Origin: CAUZIZ01 sp965222655
GTDB taxonomy: Bacteria > Acidobacteriota > UBA6911 > RPQK01 > JAJDTT01
Reading direction: 5' to 3'
NCBI GenBank assembly: GCA_965222655.1
Contig: CBDCUP010000021.1
Location: 434,001-498,000, forward strand
Length of the DNA stretch: 64,000 nucleotides
A model generated the notes under the pieces. The model searched no databases. It worked only from the letters and a program-made list of their open reading frames with translations, and had not been told where the DNA came from. Made by a program: the position numbers and the translations under genes. Positions 24,308 to 33,358 of this stretch are shown piece by piece (within the stretch, counting starts at the first letter, position 1; the number at the start of each line of letters is the position of its first letter).

Positions 24308-27205
24308 CTAGCCGGCCTCCAGGACCAGCATTTCGTGGATCTGCTTGAAGCCGAGGCGGGGAAGCTCCTCTTTCGGGTCCTGTACGTAGTGCGTGATTCC
24401 GGCTAGCTGGAAGCCTGATTCTTCAGCCTGCTGCTGCGCCTGCCCAGCAATCGCTTCGATCAGAGAGCGAGCCTTGGATCGCTCCACTACATCGAACACC
24501 CTCTGGTGGAGGTCTGGTGCATCCGTCGCTAGAGCCAGCCTCGACAGGGACTCGACCAGGAGATCGTAGGGTCCCGACCTGCTGCCAGTCTGAAGTGCTT
24601 TGAGGTTTTCCGTGGCTATGTCTTTGCGCATGGTATCGATCAGGCCGCATACTTCGAACAGCACATTGGAGGCTTCAATCCACTGCTCGATCGAGTCCTC
24701 CTCCATCTTGGAGAGGGCCAGGACGTGTCCTGCGCTCACTCGGACGGAGTGGGATTGGAGCTGTTCTGACTTTTGCCAGGCCTCCTGTGCCAGGGCTTCA
24801 GCTTTTGCACGGCGATCCATTTGCAGCGACAGATGTGCCAATGACGTCGTCGTCGAAACGATGCCGAACAGGTTGTTATCCGCCTGGTGGAGCCGCAGCG
24901 ACTCGAGGAATCGTCGATGGGCCTCCTCGAGGTTCCCCCGGGCTTGTTCCACCGCCGCCAGACCCGAGAGGATCGTGCTGCGAAGGACGTCGTCGCTGTC
25001 CTGAAGGAGATGGAGCGCCTCCAGGCTACTCTCGGCGGCTCCTTCCGAGTCTCCGCTTCTAAACTGCGTATCCGCCAGAGTGTTCAGGGCCACCGCAATC
25101 TCCCGGGGAACACCAAGCGCCCGCTGAATCTCAACGTCCGCCGAGGCCGATTGGATGGCTTGCGGAAACAGCGCCAGCTCCAGATAGGCGTGCGCCAGAC
25201 CTTGATAAGCTGCCGCTTTCGCCGACCGATCCTGGATTTCTTCCGACCACTCGAGGCCTTCTTGAGCGGACTCCAACGCCTTCTCGAAGCTGCCCAAGGA
25301 AAAGCGCGCCTGGGTCAGGGTGTAGAGCCCCCGGGTCTTGAATTCACGCGTACGCTGCAGTAGCTCCTCGAGGCTTGGCCCCGGAGACTCCAGGAACCAG
25401 TCGATTTCCAGCAGACATTTGTGAAGCACTGCGATCGCCTCGCCGAATCTGCCAGCGTCATAGAGGAACTCGCCTAACTGGACTCCCATCTTCAGCTTGT
25501 TGTCGCACCGGCCCAGCTCACCCTTGAGCGAGGGGCCAAGCTCTTCCAGGGATTGAAAGCTGGTGTAGGCCCGTCTGAACCAATCAGCCGCTTCTTCCAT
25601 ACGCCGGGATTGGTGATGCAGGATCGCGATGCGCAGTAGTTTGTCGGCAACGTTCAGCGCGCTGCCCTTGCTTTCCGCGATTCCCAATGCGGTCTGAAGA
25701 TCGGCGAGAGCTCCTTCGAAGTCCTCTTCTTGGGCTCGAGATTTTGAGCGGATGACGACCCTCAACATCTGGTTGTGGTCTTCAGGATCAAAATCCAATT
25801 CGCGGGCCCATTCCTGGTACCACTCTGCCCGTCGATTGCGGTGTCCGATCGAGAGGTAGAGGCGAACCGAAGCCTGCAGTGCCTGAAAGGCAGCTTCTGC
25901 ATTCCCGTTTTCGGCGTTACCCATGGCACCCAGCTTGTAGCTGAAGGCCTGAGAGGCGGCCACCCTCATCTCGATATTCCAGCACTTGAAGAGCTTGGTG
26001 GCGTCCAGAGGCCAGCGGACAAGCATCGAGCGGCATAGCCCCAAAGCCATTTGTTCGGCCAATGCCAGATAGGAAAAAGTGTGTTCAGCTTGGCCAGAGA
26101 TCTCGAAAATAGCGGCAGTGGCCAGCAGCCATTCCCAGGCCAGGACGGACCATCGTGGGCACTGCGCGATTGCCTCGTGGAGGGCGATCTTGTCGCCTTT
26201 CTCGCGGGCCTGCTGAAATTTGCGAACGATCGGAGCTGCCAGCGGGGGACACTCTGGGTTCAGGGCCTCCAGTTCTGCTAGCAGAGTCTTCCGTGTTTGA
26301 GCGATCTGTCCTTCCGGATCCGCTCTTCCGAGGAGAACCGCCGTCCGCGAAAGCTCGTTGGCTGCTTCCTGAAGCCGCCCCGGTGCCTGGATTGCAGTCA
26401 GTTCTTTCAAGGCTTGCTCGTAGTCTTGCGCCGCTTCTTCGGCATTCCCAAGTCGGAAGTGACAGTGTGCCTTGTGCGTCTGTGTGATGGCTCGCAGCGT
26501 GGGGTCAATCAGCCTCTCGACCTGTTCCCTCATTGACAAGAATTGGAGGGCGTTTTCCCACTGCTCGAGTTTCATGGTAGCCAAGGCCAGGTTGGTCAGG
26601 TGCATCAGCTGACCCTTTTGGTAGTCGACGGATTCGTGAGCCTGCAGGGCTGCGAGGCACTCGTTTCCCGCCGGCCCCGGGTTGCCGAAGTGGAGATAGA
26701 CGAGGCCGATGTTTCCGTGGCACATGCCGGCGCCCTTGATATCTCCGATCGATTCGTAGAGCGCCAAGGCCGTCTGGTATGCCTCGATTGCCTCAGCTGG
26801 TTTGTTCGCCTGGAAGTAGTTTCCCCCGCGGACATTCTCCTCTTCTGCCTTGCTCCAGACTTTCAGCTGCGCATCGTTTCCCTTGAGTCGGGTGTGAAAA
26901 TCGAAGCTCTGGAGGAAGCCCGCGCCTTCGTAGGAGTCCGACGGTGTATCGCCCAGCCGCATGCGGCGCCAGTGTTGAGCCAGGCTGTGGCCAAGACTTA
27001 TCAGGTCGAAGCTGTCATCGAAAACGACTCCCTCTCTGGCGAGCGGTGCTCCCAGGCTATCCAAAGCATAGCGGGGGATGACCTGGGCCGCATTGGTGTC
27101 GTCCTCCCAGGAGAGGAACTCCTCCTCCGGTGGGATCTGGGAGAGGGAACGAGGATCGACGAAACCGAACCGATGATCCTGTTGCCTGAATTGTGAATCA
27201 CTCAT
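24308..27205 (-). CDS. Large TPR-repeat protein of a CHAT operon
   Basis: This 965-residue cytosolic protein has an unrecognised N-terminal 110 residues, then tetratricopeptide-type repeats at about 120-290 and 470-880 (for example NKPAEAIEAYQTALALYESI, GNAEEAAQDYEQALKEL, GSFEKALESAQEGLEWSEEI). It ends with RVFDVVERSKARSLIEAIAG at about 902-921, the joint that in ordinary TPR-CHAT fusion proteins leads straight into the CHAT protease domain. Here the protease is a separate protein encoded upstream. It probably acts as the sensor or partner scaffold of that protease. It is the third gene of the operon, 82 bases after the 174-residue gene. Confidence 0.82.
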   Translation of the reverse strand: MSDSQFRQQDHRFGFVDPRSLSQIPPEEEFLSWEDDTNAAQVIPRYALDSLGAPLAREGVVFDDSFDLISLGHSLAQHWRRMRLGDTPSDSYEGAGFLQSFDFHTRLKGNDAQLKVWSKAEEENVRGGNYFQANKPAEAIEAYQTALALYESIGDIKGAGMCHGNIGLVYLHFGNPGPAGNECLAALQAHESVDYQKGQLMHLTNLALATMKLEQWENALQFLSMREQVERLIDPTLRAITQTHKAHCHFRLGNAEEAAQDYEQALKELTAIQAPGRLQEAANELSRTAVLLGRADPEGQIAQTRKTLLAELEALNPECPPLAAPIVRKFQQAREKGDKIALHEAIAQCPRWSVLAWEWLLATAAIFEISGQAEHTFSYLALAEQMALGLCRSMLVRWPLDATKLFKCWNIEMRVAASQAFSYKLGAMGNAENGNAEAAFQALQASVRLYLSIGHRNRRAEWYQEWARELDFDPEDHNQMLRVVIRSKSRAQEEDFEGALADLQTALGIAESKGSALNVADKLLRIAILHHQSRRMEEAADWFRRAYTSFQSLEELGPSLKGELGRCDNKLKMGVQLGEFLYDAGRFGEAIAVLHKCLLEIDWFLESPGPSLEELLQRTREFKTRGLYTLTQARFSLGSFEKALESAQEGLEWSEEIQDRSAKAAAYQGLAHAYLELALFPQAIQSASADVEIQRALGVPREIAVALNTLADTQFRSGDSEGAAESSLEALHLLQDSDDVLRSTILSGLAAVEQARGNLEEAHRRFLESLRLHQADNNLFGIVSTTTSLAHLSLQMDRRAKAEALAQEAWQKSEQLQSHSVRVSAGHVLALSKMEEDSIEQWIEASNVLFEVCGLIDTMRKDIATENLKALQTGSRSGPYDLLVESLSRLALATDAPDLHQRVFDVVERSKARSLIEAIAGQAQQQAEESGFQLAGITHYVQDPKEELPRLGFKQIHEMLVLEAG

Positions 27206-27287
27206 TGATCGCCTCGGTGCTTTATCAACCTAGCTTTGCATCGGAGGGGTTAGCGTCTCCTTGGTCCGATGTCTAGCCGCGAACGGA

Positions 27288-27812
27288 TCAGCTCTTCCCG
27301 AAGGTGGGGATCGCCTTGATGACGGCGGCCAGACCTGCGAGTGGGTCCTTGAGTGGCTTGATCTTGATCCTGGTCTTCTGTGGTTGGCCCTGGGCGTCAG
27401 TGGTTTCCTTCTCGTAGTCGATTTCAGGAAGCAGCCGGCCAACCATGTAGATGGCGGCACTGATGGTGAGGATGCTGATGGGGTCCAGGGCTCGAACACC
27501 CATTTCTGCTCCCTCAACCGCTCCTTCAACGTAGGGTTGCAGGGCCTTCTCCTCAGCGGCGACCAGGAGCGCCATTCTTCCTAGCTCGATCACGTGCTCA
27601 GGGTCTTCCTCATTCAAAAGAACCGCTCGGGTTTCCGAAGCCTCGCCTTGTAGATCCAGAAACCGAAGGGCATCCAGCCTGTCATCGGAGTCCTCATCGT
27701 TGGGGTCAGACTTCTTCTTCAGTTCGTAGAGCAGACCAAGCCTCAGGTTCTTGCAAGCTTCGAGGACCTGGTTTCCTTCGAGAGCCGTGATTCGATTCGC
27801 GAGCCCATCCAT
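27288..27812 (-). CDS. Hypothetical 174-residue protein between CHAT and TPR genes
   Basis: I do not recognise this protein. It has an acidic helical first half (KNLRLGLLYELKKKSDPNDE, then DDRLDALRFLD), a central hydrophobic stretch DPISILTISAAIYMVGRLLP that could be a buried helix or membrane segment, and a charged tail ending KAIPTFGKS. GGAAGGAG lies 6 bases before the ATG, and the CHAT stop is 17 bases upstream, so it is translated from the same message. Its place between protease and sensor makes it a plausible substrate, effector or adaptor; this is inference. Confidence 0.6.
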   Translation of the reverse strand: MDGLANRITALEGNQVLEACKNLRLGLLYELKKKSDPNDEDSDDRLDALRFLDLQGEASETRAVLLNEEDPEHVIELGRMALLVAAEEKALQPYVEGAVEGAEMGVRALDPISILTISAAIYMVGRLLPEIDYEKETTDAQGQPQKTRIKIKPLKDPLAGLAAVIKAIPTFGKS

Positions 27813-27829
27813 GACGTGCTCCTTCCGGT

Positions 27830-28993
27830 TTAGGACCAGTCGCCAAAAAGGACGAAAGGTGCCCAGTGATAGGGGTGGGGAAACGACTGCATCACCTCCA
27901 ATTGTGCGGCTTGCAGGGCTTCGGCTTTGGACAGTGTTCCGCTCAGCCAGTTCTCATAGAATTTGTGAACCAGGATTCGCGTCGAGCCGGCTGCCGCCAC
28001 CGGCCAAAGGCTCACCACTACACTCGAAGCCGACGCCCTGATGAGAGATCTCGTCAAGCCCATGATCTCGTCTCCTGGTTGGGTATCATGACGCCCGGAA
28101 ACACAGGCACTCAGGTAGACCAGGTCGACGTTGAGATCAAGATCGGCAATCTCTCGGGCTGTGAGCCTCGGTTGCTCCGGGTCCCCATCGTCGGGGCAGC
28201 TCTCAGGGGGGCTGGCCAGGATCAGGCCGGACTGCAAAGGGTCGCTGGGTTCGAAATGGCCATGGCAGGACAGGTGTAGTACGTCGAACCGGCTGGAAAG
28301 GTCGAAAAAGGTCTTCTTGGAAGCGTCCGCGCCACGCAGTGCCCGAGATTCCTCCCAGTAGGAGAGCTGGGAGAGATCGGCGACCTCATCTTCGAAGCTC
28401 TGTTTACGGCTGGGCGGGTCACTGTCTGCCCCGACTCCCAACCCGAGGAAGGTCTTGGGTCGGTCAGAACTGCGCTGAGACCTGGCGTGCATCAAAAGGG
28501 TCGCGCTGGGAGCGTAGATCACCGGTTTGTCTTCGATCAGATATCTTCCCGACTCCGACCGAAGCGCGTGTAGGGGTAGGTGAAAAAGGTGTGAATGGGG
28601 CACAAAGCAGAGAACATCTACCTGATCCAGATGATCTGCCAGAGCGGAAGCCAGGACGTTTCCCATCTCGTGGAAGTAGTCGAGGTCCGTGGACCACTCG
28701 GGGTGAGCAGGATTGATGTTTCCTGCTGAGAAGTCTCGCACCAGCCGATCACCCAGGAGTCTCAACGCATCGGCGGAGAGATCGACCTCGAGGATCAGCG
28801 GCTCCTTTCGGTCGGGGGTAAGGATGAGAATCAGGGTCTTGTGACGAAGCACATAGAATTCGATAATGCCCAGTCTCATGTATTCCAGATCATCAGTAGA
28901 GTGTTCATGGATACCTCTGAGGGGTGACGAAGGTGGGCCGATTCTACCATGGAGCCGCGAGCCGGGTCCTCGCCGATTCATTTCCAGGTCCAT
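27830..28993 (-). CDS. CHAT-domain caspase-like protease
   Basis: This 387-residue protein starts with the beta-rich segment that normally links TPRs to CHAT (LGIIEFYVLRHKTLILILTP) and then has the CHAT domain. The catalytic His is in VLHLSCHGHFEPSD (His244) and the Cys in VYLSACVSGRHD (Cys297); SHLFHLPLHALRSE and the terminal HPYHWAPFVLFGDW also match the family. CHAT proteases cleave partner proteins upon TPR sensing, for example in TPR-CHAT/gRAMP immunity. Here the TPR part is a separate downstream gene. The start at 28993 is the first ATG; another at 28879 would remove 38 poorly conserved residues. A divergent sigma-like gene begins 110 bases away. Confidence 0.85.
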   Translation of the reverse strand: MDLEMNRRGPGSRLHGRIGPPSSPLRGIHEHSTDDLEYMRLGIIEFYVLRHKTLILILTPDRKEPLILEVDLSADALRLLGDRLVRDFSAGNINPAHPEWSTDLDYFHEMGNVLASALADHLDQVDVLCFVPHSHLFHLPLHALRSESGRYLIEDKPVIYAPSATLLMHARSQRSSDRPKTFLGLGVGADSDPPSRKQSFEDEVADLSQLSYWEESRALRGADASKKTFFDLSSRFDVLHLSCHGHFEPSDPLQSGLILASPPESCPDDGDPEQPRLTAREIADLDLNVDLVYLSACVSGRHDTQPGDEIMGLTRSLIRASASSVVVSLWPVAAAGSTRILVHKFYENWLSGTLSKAEALQAAQLEVMQSFPHPYHWAPFVLFGDWS

Positions 28994-29103
28994 CTTTACA
29001 AGACTTGACCAAACCAGACATTCCCTTGCGAAACATTCTATTGACCAGTTCGTTTAATGATATGAACGTAGGGCATCGATCGAGACGAAAGCAGGGTAAG
29101 AAT

Positions 29104-29406
29104 ATGACGAAGTCGGAAAGATTGAATCGGGACGAGTTGTTCTCACAGATTAGGGAGGCGTTGAGCGAGATATCGGATCTGCCTCGCCGAGTCTTTGTTT
29201 TGGCTCACTATCGGGGGCTTCCCGATTCTCGAATCGCCGTCGCCGTGGGTGTTGAAACCTGGGAGGTCCCTCTGCTGCGGAGAGATGCCGAAGAGACGAT
29301 CTGCCACAGGTTGTCTTCTTCGATTAGATTCCGAACGAGGACCGAGCCCCGTCGCAACCGTCGGGCGCCGTCACACGACTCTGTGGCCAGCCTGACGCCA
29401 AGTTGA
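29104..29406 (+). CDS. Sigma-factor region 4-like small DNA-binding protein
   Basis: The 100-residue product contains ALSEISDLPRRVFVLAHYRG followed by LPDSRIAVAVGVETWEVPLL and RRDAEETICHRL. This is the pattern of sigma-70 region 4: a helix after LPxxxRxVF, then a helix-turn-helix ending in a run of hydrophobic positions. There is no region 2, so it is not a complete sigma factor; it may be an autonomous region-4 regulator. GGTAAG lies before the ATG at 29104. It diverges from the CHAT operon with 110 bases between, suggesting it controls it. Confidence 0.65.
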   Translation: MTKSERLNRDELFSQIREALSEISDLPRRVFVLAHYRGLPDSRIAVAVGVETWEVPLLRRDAEETICHRLSSSIRFRTRTEPRRNRRAPSHDSVASLTPS

Positions 29407-29429
29407 AACGTCATTCAGTGAGAACTCGA

Positions 29430-29490
29430 ACGTGGCGGTGGCCTCCAGGCCGCCGTTTTCGAGCCAAAGGCTCGAAAGAAAGAACACGCC
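29430..29490 (+). repeat. Compound palindromic repeat, truncated copy 2
   Basis: It begins ACGTGGCGGTGGCCTCCAGG, has CGCC, then CGAGCCAAAGGCTCG, but the third arm is lost after AAGAAC. It lies between two convergent gene ends (29406 and 29590). Confidence 0.75.
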
Positions 29491-29589
29491 GGACTAGTCT
29501 CAGTGATGCACTAGAAAGCAAGGGCAGGAAACTTCACGGAATCCTTGCTCGGCAAAAGGGAATCCGTGAAAGCGTCAATCGACCGTCAG

Positions 29590-30879
29590 CTATAGAAGTT
29601 CCACGGGTACGGTGTTACTTGCACCCGCATTGTTCGTAGAAACGGCCTGGCCGGCGGTGAGAGCATAGTCGGCGGCATTATTGGTGCTAAGCGCAGCAGC
29701 AACCCCTGTAAACTGAAGCGCCTGATCTGAAGCCGAAGGAAGCGGGCCGCCAAAGCATGGACCGAAGTTGCCGTCGGCATCATTGGCTACGTTTCCGATG
29801 GTGGGGCCTGTATAGCCAGCGCCTCCCCAGCACAGGGACCAATAAATAGTAACACCCGTGTTATCCTCGAAAGTCAGCCGCCCAGCGGGTAGGTAGGAGG
29901 CGGGGATAAGACTGGTCATAGCAAAATCGGAGGCCACAGGCGGCTGCATTTGTGTATTGGCAAACTGCGCGCTATATATCAGAACCCTATCGCCAGCGGA
30001 ACGCAGAATCACGGGATTGCTCCGCGGCTCCTCAGCGGCAAAGTACACTCCTATTCTGCACGCGACGGTCTCCGGTTTGCCGGAAGGTCTCAGGTGAAGG
30101 GCCAACACGAGATCGATTTCGGGATTGAGTCTCCAGGCAGTACCAGGAGTACCTGGGCGCGCAAGTTTGCCGGGTGTCCAACTGAGTAGTTGACCCTCTG
30201 GATCTTCAGCCCACGGCATGCCGCCATATCCAGGCTCAACATCTTCGGCATCGCGCCGTCGAGAGGTAGCCCAGCGGTCGACGCCGAGCCGCACATGGTG
30301 GGTCACCGAGGGATTCAGCGGCCGCAGCTCAACCGACCGGACCCATCGGGGCTGATCGATCGGAATCGGTATGACAAAGTTACGAAACTGATCGTCCCCT
30401 GAGGCGGCCAGCGTATAGGAGGGGCTTTCAAGTACCAGGTCGGGCTCTCCCAGCTGCCATCCGTCGGTCCACGTCGGTTGCCGGGGCAGATCGGAGGGCG
30501 GGCCTTCAGGAGTGCCCAACTGCACCCAGCGGTCAAGTAGTTGGATTTCTTCGTCCGTCAGCCTGCGCACGTCTTGGAAATCGCCGTGACCTGCTACCGG
30601 AAGCCACGGTGGCATGAAGCGAGTTCGCGTCACTTCGGCCACCTGGCTGGACCGTCTCTTCACATCCTCGTAGTTGAGTAGACTGAACGGTGCCGATTCC
30701 CCTGGTCGATGGCACCCCGAGCAATGGCGAAACATGATGGGGGCAACATCTCGGTTGAAAGTAACGATGTCTCGTTCGCCAACTTTACCGTCCGATTGAT
30801 GAACCGGCTGATTGCAAGCCGAGCAAAGCATGAACAGGCAACCGACACCGGCTATCGCAATTGGCTGTAACCGACTCAT
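29590..30879 (-). CDS. Chimeric lipoprotein: cytochrome c-type domain with foreign C-terminus
   Basis: The 429-residue protein has a lipoprotein-type signal (GCLFMLCSAC) and a single c-type heme motif CSGCH in FNRDVAPIMFRHCSGCHRPG, then a domain like those fused to copper-dependent monooxygenase relatives (FMPPWLPVAGHGDF, RWVRSVELRPLNPSVTHHVR with a copper-type HH). After about residue 305 (VILRSAGDRVLIYSAQ) the similarity I recognise ends; the last 125 residues are Asn/Ala/Gly-rich (TFEDNTGVTIYWSLCWGG, ALSTNNAADYALTAGQ), like the end of a secreted surface protein. A fusion by rearrangement is likely. Electron-transfer or oxidative function is inferred for the N-terminal part. Confidence 0.65.
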   Translation of the reverse strand: MSRLQPIAIAGVGCLFMLCSACNQPVHQSDGKVGERDIVTFNRDVAPIMFRHCSGCHRPGESAPFSLLNYEDVKRRSSQVAEVTRTRFMPPWLPVAGHGDFQDVRRLTDEEIQLLDRWVQLGTPEGPPSDLPRQPTWTDGWQLGEPDLVLESPSYTLAASGDDQFRNFVIPIPIDQPRWVRSVELRPLNPSVTHHVRLGVDRWATSRRRDAEDVEPGYGGMPWAEDPEGQLLSWTPGKLARPGTPGTAWRLNPEIDLVLALHLRPSGKPETVACRIGVYFAAEEPRSNPVILRSAGDRVLIYSAQFANTQMQPPVASDFAMTSLIPASYLPAGRLTFEDNTGVTIYWSLCWGGAGYTGPTIGNVANDADGNFGPCFGGPLPSASDQALQFTGVAAALSTNNAADYALTAGQAVSTNNAGASNTVPVELL

Positions 30880-30934
30880 TCCCGTTTTCCCTGGCAGCGT
30901 AAGAAGTGTGACGGAATCTCCAAGTTTTGGCTTA

Positions 30935-32440
30935 TTAGGGGCGAATCTGAAATGAGTATAGGTCGGCGCTCTTGAGGAAGAATCTCAGGCGGACCGGCTT
31001 TTCCAGATCCTGAAGGCTTCGGCGTCCGCTCCATTCGACTCTCCAGCGCACCTGATCCTCCCTCAGGACACGACAGTCTTTGCGGCTGAATCCCGGCACT
31101 GGTTTCCCAAAAAGGTCCAGGACCTCTACCTGCAGCGAACCCTGGGAGGCGTTGGCGTTGATCCAGAGTTCTCCGCCATCGAAGGTCAGGGGCCAGGTCG
31201 TCAACAGGCCTTCCTCTCTCCCCGCTCGGACAGAGACGAAACCGTCGAGCCGCATTCGCGCCAGTCCCAACCTATCTCCTAACAGGGTGCGGCCCTCGAC
31301 TACTGCTCCTGCTAGCTTGTTGGTGTTCTTGTGGGGGACGCTCGACCCCCGATAGTAGATCCAGATCTCGTCGCCTTGGACCAGGGCACACTCCGGATAG
31401 ATCCTCTTTTCGTCCCAGGAATCGGGACTTCCGCTGAGGAAGGTCTGCCGTTCACCCACCCTGGACCATTCCTTGCCGTCTCGGCTGAAGGTAAGCTGGG
31501 CGTCCAGCGTGTGGTTGAATCCGGACATGAAGTCGGGATCGCCGGTGTACTCGTGGTAGACGATCAGGAATCCGACATAGCAATCCTGGTACGGCAGCAC
31601 CGGCATGTAGTAGAAGTCGGTCCCTGACCCATCCCGTTCGTCCGGAACTACAACCTCTTTCAGATCTGACCAGAGCGTGTAGTTGAAGCTCTCGGCCAAG
31701 CCGATGCGACGCGTCGGAAATGCTGCCGGATCGACTACCTTGGACCAGCGCAGCATGTGCCGTCCGTTGGGCCGATGATAGTAGACGTAGCGCTGTCTGC
31801 GAATATCCCAGAAGGGGGTAGAGAGGCCGTCTCCCGTGGGAACGATGACGGGATACTCGTGGGCGGTCCATCTGAGTCCGTCGGGGGACCAGGCGACGCT
31901 GATTCCATAGGTCTCGAACTTCATGAAGACCATCTTGTACCTGCGTTGGGGGTCGTGATCGTCGCGGAAGACTCTCGCTTCGGCGGCTTCTGCGGGTAGG
32001 AGGACGAGGTTGTTGTCGCGACTGCCGTCGAACTCGCGCAGGCCCAGGGAGGGACGTTTGAAACTCAGCCCGTCACTCGAAGTGGCGTAGCACAAGAAGT
32101 TCTCCGATTGAGGCCGCACGTTGTACCAGAGCTTGAAGTGCTGCTCCTTCTCGTCGTAGATGACGTTGGAGTAGAGGATCCGTTTTCCCTCCCAGGGCCT
32201 CTCCGGCTCCAGGATCGGGTTGGTCCGTTCCTTGGAAGCCCGATGGACCCAGCGGGCGACGTTGTCCATTCGGTCGATCAACCAATCGTCGAGGAACAGC
32301 TGTCGGCTGGCGCCGATCTCGCGGATCGGGGGTTGGCGCACAATACTGTTCGAACTGAGACCCTGGGCCTGCATCGCTCCAAGTTGAGCGAGAGCACCCA
32401 AGACCACGACCGAAAAACGTAGAGGCCAATGTCTTTTCAT
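30935..32440 (-). CDS. Exported beta-propeller protein (paralogue D)
   Basis: The 501-residue member has a Sec signal (RFSVVVLGALAQLGAMQAQ), QLFLDDWLIDRMDNVARW, PERPWEGKRIL, DEKEQHFKLWYNVR, blade motifs SSDGLSFKRPS, SPDGLRWTAHE and SRDGKEWSRVG, the bridge DGFVSVRAG and C-terminal ADLYSFQI. It also has VVVPDERDGSGTDFYYMPVL, a stretch shared with paralogue C (IIVPDERDHIDSEFYLFPV). Upstream and downstream genes on the same strand are separated by about 55 bases each, so transcription coupling is uncertain. Confidence 0.78.
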   Translation of the reverse strand: MKRHWPLRFSVVVLGALAQLGAMQAQGLSSNSIVRQPPIREIGASRQLFLDDWLIDRMDNVARWVHRASKERTNPILEPERPWEGKRILYSNVIYDEKEQHFKLWYNVRPQSENFLCYATSSDGLSFKRPSLGLREFDGSRDNNLVLLPAEAAEARVFRDDHDPQRRYKMVFMKFETYGISVAWSPDGLRWTAHEYPVIVPTGDGLSTPFWDIRRQRYVYYHRPNGRHMLRWSKVVDPAAFPTRRIGLAESFNYTLWSDLKEVVVPDERDGSGTDFYYMPVLPYQDCYVGFLIVYHEYTGDPDFMSGFNHTLDAQLTFSRDGKEWSRVGERQTFLSGSPDSWDEKRIYPECALVQGDEIWIYYRGSSVPHKNTNKLAGAVVEGRTLLGDRLGLARMRLDGFVSVRAGREEGLLTTWPLTFDGGELWINANASQGSLQVEVLDLFGKPVPGFSRKDCRVLREDQVRWRVEWSGRRSLQDLEKPVRLRFFLKSADLYSFQIRP

Positions 32441-32892
32441 GCTGACCTTCCTTGAGGAGTCGAACGCGACCTAATCGCGAGGCATAGGGACATCGTCAGT
32501 CTGCTTGTTGCTTCCAGACCTTTCTGATCCAGGGAACAGTCTGCTTGAACGGTTGGACAAATCGGCCGGTCTGGAAGTGAGGGATTCCCTCAACTACCTC
32601 GAGGTGGACGCTGCAGCCCTTTGATTTCAGCTTCTCGACCGATTCCTCGACGGCATCGAGGGGAATGAGACCGTCATCTCGAGAGTGGATCACATAGGTG
32701 GGGAGCCTGCAGTTCAGGTTGTCGGGCACGCGTCCCGATATTGGGATTGCCGCTGAGAAGCGCCGGTGGTGATGTGCGGAAAAATGCCAGGTGCCTGCTG
32801 CACCCATACTGAAGCCGGTAACTCGAAGACAGGTAAGCCACTGGTTTGACCAGTGAGACTTTAAAGGTTTGACATTTAGATTCAGTAATAGG

Positions 32893-32933
32893 ATGCCTCC
32901 TTTGGGGCTTGGCGGTACCCACAAAGGAGGCAT
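32893..32933 (+). promoter_or_regulatory. Hairpin hiding the tnpA ribosome binding site
   Basis: ATGCCTCCTTTG at 32893-32904 pairs perfectly with CAAAGGAGGCAT at 32922-32933. The AAGGAGG ribosome site sits in the 3' arm, 8 bases before the tnpA ATG. Such sequestration is known for IS200 and should keep transposase translation low. Confidence 0.75.
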
Positions 32934-32938
32934 AAAGT

Positions 32939-33358
32939 ATGTCATATGAGAGCTTAAGCCATACCCGATGGGACTGCAAATACCACATCGTGTTTGTCCC
33001 CAAAGGGAGGAGGAAAGTGCTGTACGGAAAGATTCGAGAGTTTCTGGGCCCGGTCTTCCGAGAATTGGCGAGGCAAAGGGAGAGCAACATCCTGGAAGGG
33101 CACATGGTGGTAGATCATGTGCATATGTTGATCCAGGTCCCGCCAAAGTATTCGGTGGCTCAGGTGATCGGTTACCTCAAGGGGAAAAGCGCGATTGCTG
33201 TAGCGCGCCAATTTGGGGGCAGGAAGCGCAACTTCAACGGCGAGAAGTTGTGGGCGTGCGGCTATGCGGTCTCCACAGTTGGATTCGAGGAGAAGCAAAT
33301 TCGCAAGTACATTCGCCACCAAGATCACCTCGACGGCAAAGACGACGGCTTGTTTTAA
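32939..33358 (+). CDS. tnpA: IS200-type Y1 HUH transposase TnpA
   Basis: The 139-residue protein is a single-domain HUH tyrosine transposase of usual size. The HUH metal motif is in MVVDHVHMLIQVPP and the catalytic tyrosine candidate lies in the C-terminal region near CGYAVSTVGFEEKQI. It also has KYHIVFVPKGRRKVLYG at the N-terminus and YSVAQVIGYLKGKSA, all typical of the family. It would cut and rejoin single strands at the element's hairpin ends. No TnpB gene accompanies it. Confidence 0.92.
   Translation: MSYESLSHTRWDCKYHIVFVPKGRRKVLYGKIREFLGPVFRELARQRESNILEGHMVVDHVHMLIQVPPKYSVAQVIGYLKGKSAIAVARQFGGRKRNFNGEKLWACGYAVSTVGFEEKQIRKYIRHQDHLDGKDDGLF

Noticed and set aside
29041..29066. Sigma-70 promoter TTGACC ... 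TATGAA upstream of the region-4-like gene
   Set aside because: Spacing is 14 bases, too short for a standard promoter.
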